Positions 43,103 through 53,777 of a stretch of DNA of 64,000 bases are shown here, piece by piece. Each line of letters begins with the position of its first letter. Position 1 is the first letter of the stretch. The stretch is from positions 186,001 to 250,000 of the forward strand of contig CAWJFC010000028.1 in assembly GCA_963841945.1 (NCBI GenBank), read 5' to 3'. The notes beneath the pieces were generated by a model. That model worked only from the letters and a program-made list of their open reading frames with translations, was not told where the DNA came from and ran no database searches. The translations under genes and the position numbers were made by a program. This DNA is from Acidiflorens sp963841945. GTDB taxonomy: Bacteria > Acidobacteriota > Terriglobia > Terriglobales > Acidobacteriaceae.

Positions 43103-44386
43103 TTAAACAGTTTGAGTCTGCTGTTCGGGGCATGGTGGAACGAGGCTAGTTACCTGGCGAGCCCACCTCATGGCCTCGGTGTATGCGTTATTCATGAAGT
43201 AGAGCGAGAGGTTGAGTTTTTTCCCCAGGCTGTTCACGCGTTCCCACTGGCCGGCCTCGCGCGCAATCATCAAATCGTAAATAGGAGAAAGCGGCGTTGC
43301 GACCCCCATTTTGGCGCCGACGAGTTGTGCTCTCGTGTCCGGAGACAATGACAGCTTGTCAGCGATCACGCCGATGGGTACATCGAGGATGGCATCCATG
43401 AGGGAGAGCATGCCCATAAGGAAGGCATCCGACTCTCCGTGCTTGACCTTTTCGGCGATGAGTTCGCAAAAGCGGGCACGAACGAGGGAGGAGAGTACCA
43501 GATCGGAGCATTTTTCCTGGCCGACGACGAGCGTGGTGGCCATTCTGATCCAGCGAATCAGTTCCCGCTCTCCCAGGAGATTCAGGGCATGGCGAATCGA
43601 ACTGACTGGGGTAGACATGGCCAGGAGGGGAGAATTCATGTACGACAGAAGCCGGTAGCAGAGAGAAGGCTCGCGCTTGATGAGGTCTTCGATTTTGGAG
43701 ATGTCGGGTTCCGGTTTGGAGATGGCTTCGAGGAGCCGCAGGTAAGTCGCCTGAGCGGCGGGGATTTCCCGCGCCCGGATCCGTTCGGGCCGCCGGAAGA
43801 AATAGCCTTGGAACAGGCTAAAACCGTTGCTTTTTGCGGTCGCGAGATCGGATTGAGATTCGACCTTCAGGGCCAGCATTCGGCACCGGCTGGAATATTG
43901 GGCCGCCAGTGCAGCACATTGGTCAGGGCGCACGGCCTTGAGATCGACCTTGATAAGTTCCGCGAAGGGAACCAGATTTTCTCGGGCATCCCCTGGGACA
44001 AAGCGATCGAGGGCCAGGGTGTAGCCGAGGTTTTTCAATCGGTCACAGGCTTCCATGGCGCTCTGATCGCCCGGAACGCTTTCCTGAATTTCGACGACAA
44101 TGCCGTCCGGCGGGAGAAGCAGAAGAAACTCCTGCATAAGCATTTCGTAGGTACAGTTGATGAAAGCGATGCGTCCATCACACAAGACATCAAGTCCGAT
44201 AGTGCTCAGAGTGTTGATGGTTTTGCGAGTGGCGTTCTCGAGGTCGGAGCCAATGCGATCGTTCGCCTGACTCTCCCGAAATAACAATTCATACCCGAAT
44301 ACATCCTGATCCGAGTCAAGAATCGGCTGCCTCGCGATGCAAGGGATGTGCTGATCGATGGCGGTTGCCTGGGATTGATCCTTCAT
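43103..44386 (-). CDS. EAL-HDOD signalling protein (degenerate EAL)
   Basis: 427 aa from ATG 44386 (MKDQSQATAIDQHIPCIARQ); 52 residues of frame upstream are not family-like. The EAL-like half (ARQPILDSDQDVFGYELLFR; LALDRFVPGDARENLVPFA; IKVDLKAVRPDQCAALAAQY) has YELLFR in place of the catalytic E-A-L, so phosphodiesterase activity is unlikely. The HDOD half follows (LLEAISKPEPDISKIEDLIK; PSLCYRLLSYMNSPLLAMST; LGERELIRWIRMATTLVVGQ). YuxH-like proteins of this type signal without hydrolysing c-di-GMP. Convergent with the PilZ gene. Confidence 0.88.
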   Translation of the reverse strand: MKDQSQATAIDQHIPCIARQPILDSDQDVFGYELLFRESQANDRIGSDLENATRKTINTLSTIGLDVLCDGRIAFINCTYEMLMQEFLLLLPPDGIVVEIQESVPGDQSAMEACDRLKNLGYTLALDRFVPGDARENLVPFAELIKVDLKAVRPDQCAALAAQYSSRCRMLALKVESQSDLATAKSNGFSLFQGYFFRRPERIRAREIPAAQATYLRLLEAISKPEPDISKIEDLIKREPSLCYRLLSYMNSPLLAMSTPVSSIRHALNLLGERELIRWIRMATTLVVGQEKCSDLVLSSLVRARFCELIAEKVKHGESDAFLMGMLSLMDAILDVPIGVIADKLSLSPDTRAQLVGAKMGVATPLSPIYDLMIAREAGQWERVNSLGKKLNLSLYFMNNAYTEAMRWARQVTSLVPPCPEQQTQTV

Positions 44387-44645
44387 AAACCAAAACTCAT
44401 CGGCATCTTGCCCTGACTTCTTCTTCGAATTCCTTGGAAAATTTGGACCTTTCGGGTCCGTTGGGAAGTTACTTCCGTTAATAGGCACGTAAGAGTCCAG
44501 AGCATGGTCCGGAGACCGATTACCGAGGTCACGACACAACATGCTTCGTTCTCATGAACTTCGCGCGTTGTACCGATAACAATTCGACCGCCTGCTCGGA
44601 GTATGCCTGTGGATTGTACTGAGGGGGCGTGGAAGCGAGGACATT

Positions 44646-47082
44646 ATGAACGCGCGACTCCTGTCTTTTGCGCTGCTGTGGCCGATTGCGTTCGGCTCGG
44701 TTGAAGTTTGCTCGGCGGCTCCGCCAGCAGCCGTGCATTTCAGGGGAGAGACTGAGAACCCGGCGGTGGGAGAGGGAACTCGCGCAGCATTTTCCGCAAT
44801 ACCGGGCGTCACCGGTGGCGGCTATTCGAGCGGCCGGGGTTGGGTACGGGGGCGCGATCAGCATTGCATCGGGTGATTTTAACGGAGATGGCATTCCGGA
44901 CTTTGTAGTTGGGCAAAGCAGCCACCTGGGGGGTTCACGGGTAACGGTATTTCTTGGCCGTGCCGACGGCACAATCGGAAAAGGGACTTCCTTTGCCGTG
45001 AACCATGGCGCCAGCTACGTAGCGGTTGGGGATTTCAATCATGATGGCAAGTTAGACATTGTCGTCGCGAACCCGATGCACGCGAGTCTGGACGTGCTGC
45101 GCGGTAATGGGGATGGGACGTTCAGAGCGCCAGTTTCGGTTGCGCTGCCTGGGGTGGCGCACGGATTGGTGGTCGCTGACTTCAACGGCGATGGGTGGGA
45201 TGACGTCGCGGTTGCCGGGAGCGGGCCGGCGGTTTACGTGCTTTTGAACAATCGCCACGGATCGCTCGTGATGGCGGGAACGTACTCGATCTCCGGGAGC
45301 GGTTTTGAACTGGCGGCAGCTGACCTCAATCACGACGGGAAGCTGGATCTCTGCGTGGCGATGACGGATAGCGCCCGCGTTGCCGTATTGCTGGGAAAAG
45401 GCGACGGGACATTTTCGGCGGTCCCTGACTACGAGACCGGGATTTTGCCTCTCTACGGGATCGCCATTGGCGATTTGACGGACGATGGAAATGCTGACCT
45501 GGTGGTGAGCGCTCCGGCATCGGGGAAGATTCTGGTGGCGAGCGGTAACGGGGATGGCACGTTTAATCCGCCGGTGATTTATGCGGCGTCGTTATCGCCG
45601 TTTGCGTCTGCCAATCCGCTGGAAGTGGCTCTGCGCGACGTCAATGGGGACGGCTACGCGGATATCGTTTATACGAACTCTTCGAGCGGAGGGATCGGGG
45701 TTCTGCTAAATGACGGATTGGGCCATTTCTACGGGCCTGAGGAATTTGGGATTGGCGAGGGCGCGGTTGCGCTGGCGATTGCCGATCTTAATAAGGACGG
45801 CTGGGCGGATGTAGTGACGGCGGGACCGTGGGTCGGAGGCCTGCACGTCCTTTATAACGCGACCGGATCAGCAGGTTCGCCAGCCGCGCAATTGTCGGTT
45901 TCGGGACTGTCCTTCGGAAACCAGCAGTTGGAGGTAACGAGTGCGCGGCGGACTTTTATTCTGGCGAATCCGGGAGGGAGTACTCTTAGCATCTCTTCCA
46001 TCGAGGTCACGGGGGCCAACGGCGGAGATTTCAGCGAGCATAACAACTGCGGCTCGAAACTGCCCGCGGGAGGAAGCTGCAATATCAATGTGACGTTTAC
46101 GCCTTCGGCGCTCGGCCCGCGGAGCGCGGCCGTCGTGGTCACGGACGATGGGGTGGGCAGCTCTCAGCACGTTGGACTGGCCGGAACCGGAGGCGTCTCG
46201 GTTGGCAGAGTGACACCGAGCACGGTAGCGTTTGGCGGACAGGTCATCAATTCGACGAGCGCTCCCAGCACCGTCACGCTCTTGAACAATGGGAACTATC
46301 CCATGAATATTTCAAGCGTGACGATCACGGGTGAGTTTTCAATTCAGACAAACACCTGTGCCGGCGAATTGAACCCCGGCGTCTCATGTACCGTTGCCGT
46401 GGTGTTTACGCCAACCCAGCTTGGTTCGCTGACCGGAACACTCATCTTTGTTGACGATGCTTCAAACAGCCCGCAAACCGCGAATCTGACCGGCACGGGC
46501 GAGACAAACACGACAAGCACAAAGCTGACCGCGAACCCGAATCCGGTGGTAGTGGGACACGTGCTCACGCTCACGGCGCACGTAACGGCAACATACAAAG
46601 GAACACCGACCGGGACAGTGACTTTTTACGATGGGGGAACGGCGCTTGGAACAGCAACGTTGAGCGCCGGCGTAACGCAATTTACTACCTCAAGCTTGAC
46701 GGCAGGATCGCACAGTTTGACCGCCGTATATGGCGGAGACTCCGTTTTCCAGGGCAGCACCTCCGCTGTGGTGACGGAGCAGGTGAACCAGGAGATCGCA
46801 ACGGTGACGGTGGTGACGTCGGCCACGCCGGTTTACATCTATCAGAACGTCGTGTTCACGGCTTCGGTGAGCGCGGATGGCGGCATCGTGGCGACTGGGA
46901 CGATGTCGTTCCAGCAGGGATCGACGTCGATGGGCACGGTGCCCCTCGTTAATGGACAGGCGAACGTTACCCTGTCGTTTTCGACGGCAAACACGTATCG
47001 GGTGACGGCGACATATTCGGGAGATCAGAACTATAAGGCGAATTCGAGTTACGTGGACGAAGTGGTGTGGTGGGACCCGTAG
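44646..47082 (+). pseudogene. FG-GAP/choice-of-anchor secreted protein, frameshifted near N-terminus
   Basis: Large secreted protein, about 811 aa if the frame is restored. The signal peptide MNARLLSFALLWPIAFGSVE starts at 44646 in one frame; all later domains are in the next frame. A single extra G in the GGGG run at 44836-44839 would join GGGYSSGR to VGYGGAISIASGDFNGDGIP. Domains: about seven FG-GAP/VCBS repeats (GDFNGDGIPDFVVGQS; ADFNGDGWDDVAVAG; ADLNKDGWADVVTAG), two choice-of-anchor D ASH-like domains (LSFGNQQLEVTSARRTFILA; NNGNYPMNISSVTITGEF) and two Ig-like domains (TGTVTFYDGGTALGTATL; TGTMSFQQGSTSMGTVPL). Probably a surface adhesin. Sequencing error or genuine loss cannot be separated here. 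Confidence 0.82.
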
Positions 47083-47214
47083 ACTGGGGTTCGTGTTTGG
47101 TGTTCGAGTTTCGGGGTCAAGGCGGGGGCCGGGCCACCGGGTCGAGTCGGAGGTTCGGGGGCTGCCCTTAAAGGCGTCCTCTAATCATGGCACCGAGCCG
47201 CGTGAACGTTAGAC

Positions 47215-48243
47215 TCAGTTTGCCTGAGACGCGGCTTTCGCGGATGCAGCGTTCAGAATTTGGGCGAGGCGCTGCCGCACGCAGTAATTCTTCCTGATTT
47301 CCTCAAAACCTGCGCGCGCGATGGCTTCGCGCTCTTCTTCGTGGGTTGCGTAATAGCGGATAAGATCGGCGAGTTCACGAGGCTTGGCTGGGTCATACAG
47401 GCGGCAGTGGACGCCGTCGCGGAAGGGATTGTCTTCGGTGCGGTAGGTGAGTAGAAACGTGCCGCAGGCCATGGTCTCGAAGGGCCGGGCAACCATCATC
47501 TTGATGTTGTTGCTGGGCAGCGCGACGTGGATTTTGATCTGGCGAATATTTTTCGCGAGCAACTCAGCCCACTCGCGATGACACTCTCCGCTGAGATCGC
47601 GGACGGCAACTCCGTTGGCGTAGAAGTCGATGCCGGAAATGAGCGGCAGCAGTTCGTTCAAGAACTGCATGCGCTTGGGATACAGCGAACCCACAAAGGC
47701 CGCTTGATACTTCTTTTCCGCCATACGCCGGGCGGTGCAGGCCTGATCGCATGAATGGGCTGGCTGGCCGTCATAGAAGCAGGGCTTGAACATCTCGAGG
47801 TCGATGAATCCATCCAGATGTTTGCCATGGAAGCGGGCAACGTCGTCGCGATCGGGAAAGTAGTGCTCGTCATACCAGTCGGCGAAAATATCGTAGCGGA
47901 ACTTCGCGTCCTGGCGCTCGGTGGATTCGAGGTAGAGCGCGATCCGGCGGGCCTTCAGCTTGCACCACTGCTCTTTGCCATAGAGCGTGTTCAACCATAC
48001 CGCGACGTATTCAGGTCCGGCGACGAGAATCGCATCGCAGCTTTCGAGTTCCTGGAGCGTGGGCATCTTGGCGCGAATGCGATCGAAGTCGCCGCGGCCC
48101 AGGTTGTTCACGACCGCACCGTGGAAGTTAGTGGGGATCGTACCCTCAAAAACCTCGTGGCCCATGGAACGAAGGGTGGCGCCGATGGAGTAGATGGACC
48201 AGGAGGAGAGGATGGTTCCGGTGTGGAAGTAAGCGACTCGCAT
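47215..48243 (-). CDS. CgeB-like glycosyltransferase
   Basis: 342-aa GT-B-type glycosyltransferase of the CgeB/DUF3880 group. N-terminal Rossmann region: MRVAYFHTGTILSSWSIYSI and GATLRSMGHEVFEG. The C-terminal nucleotide-sugar site is recognisable in VARPFETMACGTFLLTYRTE and YDPAKPRELADLIRYYATHE, then AIARAGFEEIRKNYCVRQRL. No membrane segment. Three closely placed cysteines occur in AHSCDQACTARR. Donor and acceptor unknown; it could decorate a surface polymer or protein. Confidence 0.82.
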   Translation of the reverse strand: MRVAYFHTGTILSSWSIYSIGATLRSMGHEVFEGTIPTNFHGAVVNNLGRGDFDRIRAKMPTLQELESCDAILVAGPEYVAVWLNTLYGKEQWCKLKARRIALYLESTERQDAKFRYDIFADWYDEHYFPDRDDVARFHGKHLDGFIDLEMFKPCFYDGQPAHSCDQACTARRMAEKKYQAAFVGSLYPKRMQFLNELLPLISGIDFYANGVAVRDLSGECHREWAELLAKNIRQIKIHVALPSNNIKMMVARPFETMACGTFLLTYRTEDNPFRDGVHCRLYDPAKPRELADLIRYYATHEEEREAIARAGFEEIRKNYCVRQRLAQILNAASAKAASQAN

Positions 48244-48495
48244 AGTCCGGCTAAGAATTCAGCACTTGCAGTACCACTGCAGCTTTGGCGGAGGGACGGA
48301 GAAACTGGCGAGGGAGTGCATTTTTGCTGGGTTTCGCGGTTCGCCCGGTAAGGACCGCCGACAGCGACTAACTCTGGGCTTAGAGTGACGGCGCAAACGT
48401 GGCGGAAGAATGAGAGGACGATTAGAAATGGCGCGGCAGCTCTCGCCCTCTCTTTACGGTTGGCGCACGCTGTGACACCCTAGTGCTGAGCTTCT

Positions 48496-49740
48496 ATGGC
48501 AATTGACGGCGCACGCGGGATGAGTCCGGGAAAGGGATCGGCCATCGAGCAGAGCTACGCCCGGCTCGGGGCCGAATGGCAGAAACAGTGGCGCGTGCTG
48601 GCCATTTTTCCTGAGACGTTCGACTTGGAAGCGGCGGCCGCTGTTTTGGGAACCGATGAGGCGACAGCGGAAAGCACTATGAATTCGTTGATCCAGCAGT
48701 CGATGCTGGAGTGGGACGCGCAGGCCCATCGGTTTTATCTGCCCGAGATGATGACCGATTTTGCGCGCCAGCAAATGGATGCGCGCGAATTGTACGAAGC
48801 CGGGCTGCGCCATTCGCAGCATTACCTGAACGTACTTCATCGCGCCGACGATCTCTACCTGGATGGCGGCGAGTCGTCGAAGAGCGGGCTGGCTCGGCTT
48901 GACGTGGAGCGGGAAAACATTGAAGCAGGACAGTTGTGGGCATCGGGCCGGGCCGCGGAAGACGATCAGGCAGCGGCGTTGTGCAGCCGGTATCCGAACG
49001 TGGGCGCGCACTGTTTGAGTCAGCGCCAGCAAGCGCGAGAGCGGATTCGATGGCGCGAGGCGGCGCTGGCGGCCGCGGCGAGAATGAAAGACCGCAGTGC
49101 CGAGCGAGTGCATCTGGGCCATCTGGGAATGGCTTACCGGAGCCTTGGGGAGTATCGGCGCGCCATTGAATGCTACGAGCGACATTTGCAGATGACACGC
49201 GAGCTCAACGACACGCGTGGCGAAGAGCAGGATTTGGCAAACCTCGGCGATGCTTATGAGGGGTTGGGCGAGTACGGGCATGCGATCGAGTTCTACGAAC
49301 AGTATTTGCAACTGGCGAAGAAACTGGATGACCGGCGCGGAGAGGGCAATGCGCTGGGATGCATCGGTAGCGCGTATCACTCGTCGGGAGGATACTTTCG
49401 CGCGATCGAGTACCACGAGCAGGCGCTGGCGATTCACCGGGAGGTCGGCGATTGGCGGGGTGAAGGCGTTGCCTTGGGTAATCTCGGGATTGCCCACTAC
49501 CGGCTGGGACAGCACCAGCAAGCCATCGATTTCTACGGGCAGCAACTGCAGATTGCGCGAGCCAGCAACGACCGTCGCGGGGAAGGCAATGCCCTTTGGA
49601 ATATGAGTCTCGCTCTGGACGAATTGCAGCAGCGAGCGAAGGCGATCGAGTTTGCGGAGGCGGCACTCAGGATTCGTCAGGAAATTTCAGATCCCAACGC
49701 GGAGAAGGTTCGAGCCCGGCTGGAGGAGTGGCGGGCCTAG
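48496..49740 (+). CDS. TPR protein with NB-ARC-type winged-helix remnant
   Basis: 414 aa, cytoplasmic. Residues about 15-100 match the winged-helix that follows the NTPase in STAND/NB-ARC proteins (AEWQKQWRVLAIFPETFDLE, AAAAVLGTDEATAESTMNSL, then SMLEWDAQAHRFYLPEMMTD). However, there is no Walker A/B domain before it, and no coding frame for one in the 252 bases upstream. Residues about 180-400 are five to six TPRs of 40-residue type (YRSLGEYRRAIECYERHLQM; DAYEGLGEYGHAIEFYEQYL; AHYRLGQHQQAIDFYGQQLQ). Either a trimmed STAND protein or an adaptor. ATG at 48496 has a weak ribosome site. Confidence 0.78.
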   Translation: MAIDGARGMSPGKGSAIEQSYARLGAEWQKQWRVLAIFPETFDLEAAAAVLGTDEATAESTMNSLIQQSMLEWDAQAHRFYLPEMMTDFARQQMDARELYEAGLRHSQHYLNVLHRADDLYLDGGESSKSGLARLDVERENIEAGQLWASGRAAEDDQAAALCSRYPNVGAHCLSQRQQARERIRWREAALAAAARMKDRSAERVHLGHLGMAYRSLGEYRRAIECYERHLQMTRELNDTRGEEQDLANLGDAYEGLGEYGHAIEFYEQYLQLAKKLDDRRGEGNALGCIGSAYHSSGGYFRAIEYHEQALAIHREVGDWRGEGVALGNLGIAHYRLGQHQQAIDFYGQQLQIARASNDRRGEGNALWNMSLALDELQQRAKAIEFAEAALRIRQEISDPNAEKVRARLEEWRA

Positions 49741-49763
49741 CGCCCTCGCGTGCACAGGCGAAC

Positions 49764-51911
49764 TCAGGATTCGAGGACAGCTCGCATCTTATTTAACAGT
49801 GCCCTGGTCGAAAAAGGTTTGACGATCAGAGTCGAGTCGTCGCGCAGAAGTCCCTGCTCGACCATCGCATCTCGGGAATATCCGGACATATAAAGAACCT
49901 TCACCCCGGGACGAATTTTCCTCATTTCAGAAACGAGGTCTGGACCCGCCAGATCCGGCATGACGACGTCGGTGAGAAGGATATCGATCTGGCTGTCATA
50001 CTGGCGAGCCAACGCCAGTGTGCGGGCCGCGCTTTCCGCGGAGAGGACCCGGTAGCCGCTATTTTTCAAAACATGGACGGTCAGATTGCGCAGTGCAGGT
50101 TCGTCTTCCACCACCAGAACGGTTTCGGTTGCGGTGGGGGGAGTGTAGTCGGCCTTTCCCGGCTCGATCCGCTCCGCAGGTTTGTCGACGGAAGGCAGAT
50201 AGATTTTGAATGTCGTGCCGTGCCCCGGTTCGCTGAATGCGCTGATGTAGCCGCCACTCTGCCGGACAATTCCATAAACTGTCGATAGGCCGAGCCCGGT
50301 TCCTTTTCCGGGCTCTTTCGTTGTGAAGAACGGTTCGAAGGCCTGGGCCAGAGTGGCCTCATCCATGCCCGATCCAGTGTCGGTAAATGAAAGCATCACG
50401 TACTGGCCTGAATGGATCGGCTGATGATCGTGCTGGAAGGTTTGATCTACATTGACGTTCGCAGTTTCGATGATGATCTTTCCGCCTCTGGGCATGGCAT
50501 CGCGAGCATTGACGACCAGATTCATCAATACCTGCTCGATCTGGCTGAGGTCGGCGTGGACGCTGCCCAGGGGTTCAGCAGGACGGAAGACGAGAGAGAT
50601 ATCTTCGCCAATCATGCGCAGCAACATACGACTGGCATGATGAACAACGGAATTGAGATTAAGGCTGCGGGGCTCGAGTACCTGCTGACGACTAAAGGCG
50701 AGCAGTTGCTGGGTGAGACGAACGGCGCGGTCTCCCGCCATCTTGATTTCAGCAAGATACTTTTGCGCGGGATGCGCCACGTCAATACGATCTTTCGCAA
50801 TCTCGCTATAGCCGATGATCACGCCGAGCATGTTGTTGAAGTCATGAGCAACGCCCGCGGCCAGCCTGCCCACGGCCTCCATTTTCTGCGCCTGAAGGAA
50901 CTGTTGCTCAAGCTGTTTTGCATGAGTGATGTCCTGAATGATGGCTAGAATGCAAGGCTCGTCATCGAGTTGAATTCGCTCGGCGGCGAGTTCGACCTGA
51001 CGGTACTGTCCAGAACTCGTGCGGAAACGAACGTGCATGGGCATGACGCGATGGTTGCTCTTGAGCTGATCGATCATCAGCTTGCGTTGCTCGATATCGG
51101 CCCAAATCTTAAGCTCCGCCGCAGTGCGGCCGAGCATATCGTCGAGTTCGTAGTCCAGGAGCTCGAGAAAAGCGGGGTTCACATCAAGGTAGCGGCCATC
51201 GGCCTCGCTGCTGATGGTGATGCCCAAAGGACTGGAGCGGAAGGCTTTTGCAAACCGCTCCTGAGACTGCCGCAACTGCTGTTCACTCTTGCGCCGCGCG
51301 GTGACGTCATACGCGAGAATCAGTTCGGCATCCAGGCCCCGGAACTTCAAGCTATGCGAGGTGATTTCGACATCGATGACGGAGCCGTCTTTTTTGCGAT
51401 GCTGGCCAGCCTGGGTGCCCTGCAATCCGCGCTCCGGTCGTGAGATCAACTCCATGAGTGGAGCGATTTCTTCCGGTGTCTGGAGGTCGAGAATCGTCAT
51501 GCGCAGAAATTCCTCGCGGGAATATCCGTAATGCCGAATCGCCGCATCGTTGACCGCGAGGAGGCGCAGGCTTTTGCGATCGAAGACCCACATCGGCAGC
51601 GGGTTGCGATCAAAAAGGAGACGATATTGCTCTTCGCTCTCGATGAGAGCGTCGGTTCGGGCGACTACGGTTTTCTCGAGTTCACGCCGGGCGCGATTGA
51701 GCCGGCGGACCAGCACGTAGAGAATGCCGGTGGTGACGAAAACGAAAAGAAAACCCTTGCCGATGTTGGCCCGGGTCATAAAATCCGGATCCGACGAAAT
51801 GTAGCGCAGCAGGCGGTCGGTGGAAGCGATCCAGACGCAGGAAGCGAGGAGATACACCGAAGCCACGATTGACGCGCTCGGATTAGGCCGCCGGGATTCA
51901 GGAGAACGCAT
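49764..51911 (-). CDS. Hybrid histidine kinase (2 TM, PAS-PAS-HisKA-HATPase-REC)
   Basis: 715-aa membrane sensor. Two hydrophobic segments at about 13-31 and 51-69 enclose a short periplasmic loop. A PAS domain is at about 92-205 (YRLLFDRNPLPMWVFDRKSL), a second at 214-332 (FAKAFRSSPLGITISSEADG). The phospho-acceptor is His356 in GVAHDFNNMLGVIIGYSEIA; N, G1 and G2 boxes are in LVVNARDAMPRGG, FTDTGSGMDEATL and GKGTGLGLSTVYGIVRQSGG. The C-terminal receiver has Asp648 (ILLTDVVMPDLAG) and Lys in TLIVKPFSTRAL. It lies 236 bases downstream of a sigma-54 activator on the same strand and may pair with it. Confidence 0.93.
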   Translation of the reverse strand: MRSPESRRPNPSASIVASVYLLASCVWIASTDRLLRYISSDPDFMTRANIGKGFLFVFVTTGILYVLVRRLNRARRELEKTVVARTDALIESEEQYRLLFDRNPLPMWVFDRKSLRLLAVNDAAIRHYGYSREEFLRMTILDLQTPEEIAPLMELISRPERGLQGTQAGQHRKKDGSVIDVEITSHSLKFRGLDAELILAYDVTARRKSEQQLRQSQERFAKAFRSSPLGITISSEADGRYLDVNPAFLELLDYELDDMLGRTAAELKIWADIEQRKLMIDQLKSNHRVMPMHVRFRTSSGQYRQVELAAERIQLDDEPCILAIIQDITHAKQLEQQFLQAQKMEAVGRLAAGVAHDFNNMLGVIIGYSEIAKDRIDVAHPAQKYLAEIKMAGDRAVRLTQQLLAFSRQQVLEPRSLNLNSVVHHASRMLLRMIGEDISLVFRPAEPLGSVHADLSQIEQVLMNLVVNARDAMPRGGKIIIETANVNVDQTFQHDHQPIHSGQYVMLSFTDTGSGMDEATLAQAFEPFFTTKEPGKGTGLGLSTVYGIVRQSGGYISAFSEPGHGTTFKIYLPSVDKPAERIEPGKADYTPPTATETVLVVEDEPALRNLTVHVLKNSGYRVLSAESAARTLALARQYDSQIDILLTDVVMPDLAGPDLVSEMRKIRPGVKVLYMSGYSRDAMVEQGLLRDDSTLIVKPFSTRALLNKMRAVLES

Positions 51912-52147
51912 AAGAACCCTTGATGACTCGCCTGGGACCAGAAAGATTCAATATTGCGGTGTAACCCTGCAAGGACGCGTGATGATCGTCACAAATGAAC
52001 GTGACCGAAGTAATCAGGCCGTATAGGTGGGAACGGGCGTGCCGCGGGAGCGAACGGCCGAGGATCCCGCTACCTTGGTTGCAGCCGGAGTTCAGAACCG
52101 GCAACCCATAGACATTTCCCCAGAGACTAAGACAAAATGGGCCCAGA

Positions 52148-53539
52148 TTACCCTTGCCGATCAGCGAGTTCTCCTTTCGTCTGGGAGAGCAACTGGTAAA
52201 CCGTCGCGCGGGAGATACCGAGGATCTCCGCGGCCTGAGCTTTATTGCCGCCGACATGTTCGAGAACCCGCAGAACATGTCGGCGTTGCATTTCCTGCAT
52301 GGGAGCGAGGCTCTCCTCCTGAGTGGCCATCCCACCCCACTGGCTGCGCACGGGCTCGGGAAGGTCGGGGATGTCGATCACCGGTCCTTCGACCATCATG
52401 CAGGCGTTGCCGATCACGTTTTCAAGTTCGCGGACGTTGCCAGGCCAGTTATAAAGAGCCATGCGGTTCTGGGCCCGGCGCGTAATGCCGGTCACTGGCT
52501 TGTTGTACTTGAGCGCGAACTTCTCCACAAAATGACGCTGGAGGAGCGGCATATCTTCCCGTCGGTCGATTAAACGAGGGAGCGAAACTTCCACCATCGA
52601 CAGGCGATAGTAAAGATCTTCGCGAAATTTCCCCTGGGATACGAGGGAGTGGAGATTACGATTGGTGGCCGCGATGACGCGCACGTCCACGGTTCGGGGA
52701 GCAGGCGAGCCGATGCGCTGAATTTCGTTGTTCTGTAGAACACGCAGGAGCTTACTCTGCGCGGCCAGGGGCAACTCGCCGATCTCGTCGAGGAAAACGA
52801 CCCCACCATTGGCAAATTCAAAAACTCCGATCTTGTCGCGCGCGGCGCCGGTAAACGCACCGCGGACATAACCGAAGAGTTCACTCTCGAGAAGTGTCTC
52901 AACAATGGCCGAACAGTTGCAGATCGCGAACGGGCCATTGGAACTTGGACTTAGCTTACGCAGAGCGCGGGCGACCAACTCCTTTCCCGTACCGGTAGAG
53001 CCGGTCACGAGAACATTCTGAAAATGGGGTGCGACTCGGCGGATTTTTGCGAACACATCGAGCATGACCGGGCTGCGGCCGACGATCCCTTCGAACTGGC
53101 ACGCGTCGAGGAGTTCGTGATCGATTTCGAGGGTCTTCCGGCGGCTCTCGGCCTCTGTCAAAAGCGAGGTGATTCGCGAGCGAAGCTTCTCGACGCTGAT
53201 GGGCTTGTTGAGATAATCGCAGGCACCCTTTTGAATGGCCTGGACCGCGGACTCGGTGGAGTAGTGAGCCGTCATGAGGATCACTTCCGCGCCCGGATCG
53301 GCGGCGAGAATTCCGTCCAGCATCTCCCAATCGCGGACGCCGGGCATCATGAGGTCGAGGAGGACGATTTGCGGACGCAGATGTTTGAAAGCCTGCAGCG
53401 CGAATTCAGCCCCATGCGCAGTGTGGATCTCAACACCCAGATCCGACAGCGCATCCTGAATGAACCGGAGGCTTTGCGCCTCATCGTCAATTGCTAAGAG
53501 TCTGGCAACCTTGCGTTCACTCATAACGGCCATTGGCAT
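52148..53539 (-). CDS. Sigma-54-dependent response regulator (NtrC family)
   Basis: 463 aa. Receiver with Asp62 (IVLLDLMMPGVRDWEML); AAA+ domain with Walker A GSTGTGKE (180-187), sigma-54-contacting GAFTGA (227-232), Walker B GGVVFLDEIGEL (245-256); and a Fis-type HTH at the end (RRHVLRVLEHVGGNKAQAAE, ILGISRATVYQLLSQTKGEL). Start may be ATG 53539 or ATG 53524 (MSERKVARLLAIDDEA); neither has a strong ribosome site. It is divergent from fliM, whose upstream DNA has a GG-N10-GC sigma-54 promoter-like site and an inverted repeat. A role as FlrC/FleR-like flagellar activator is inference from that context. Confidence 0.93.
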   Translation of the reverse strand: MPMAVMSERKVARLLAIDDEAQSLRFIQDALSDLGVEIHTAHGAEFALQAFKHLRPQIVLLDLMMPGVRDWEMLDGILAADPGAEVILMTAHYSTESAVQAIQKGACDYLNKPISVEKLRSRITSLLTEAESRRKTLEIDHELLDACQFEGIVGRSPVMLDVFAKIRRVAPHFQNVLVTGSTGTGKELVARALRKLSPSSNGPFAICNCSAIVETLLESELFGYVRGAFTGAARDKIGVFEFANGGVVFLDEIGELPLAAQSKLLRVLQNNEIQRIGSPAPRTVDVRVIAATNRNLHSLVSQGKFREDLYYRLSMVEVSLPRLIDRREDMPLLQRHFVEKFALKYNKPVTGITRRAQNRMALYNWPGNVRELENVIGNACMMVEGPVIDIPDLPEPVRSQWGGMATQEESLAPMQEMQRRHVLRVLEHVGGNKAQAAEILGISRATVYQLLSQTKGELADRQG

Positions 53540-53777
53540 ACTGCCGGCATTTTCTACTTGTCGGTATTCGATCTAACGAAGGGCGATTAGCATGGATCCC
53601 CCATTCGAGAAACCAATACCGAAAACAGCGGGGCCCGAGTAAACCAGGATGCAGGCTCTTCTTGACGCGATCCAATTGCGCCAGCGAGGAAGCGGAGCAT
53701 CGTCGATCTTAAATGCGGGAGCACCCCAAAACTCGTATACCACCCAAGGTGCGCCCTTCAATATAAGAGTATAGCTC

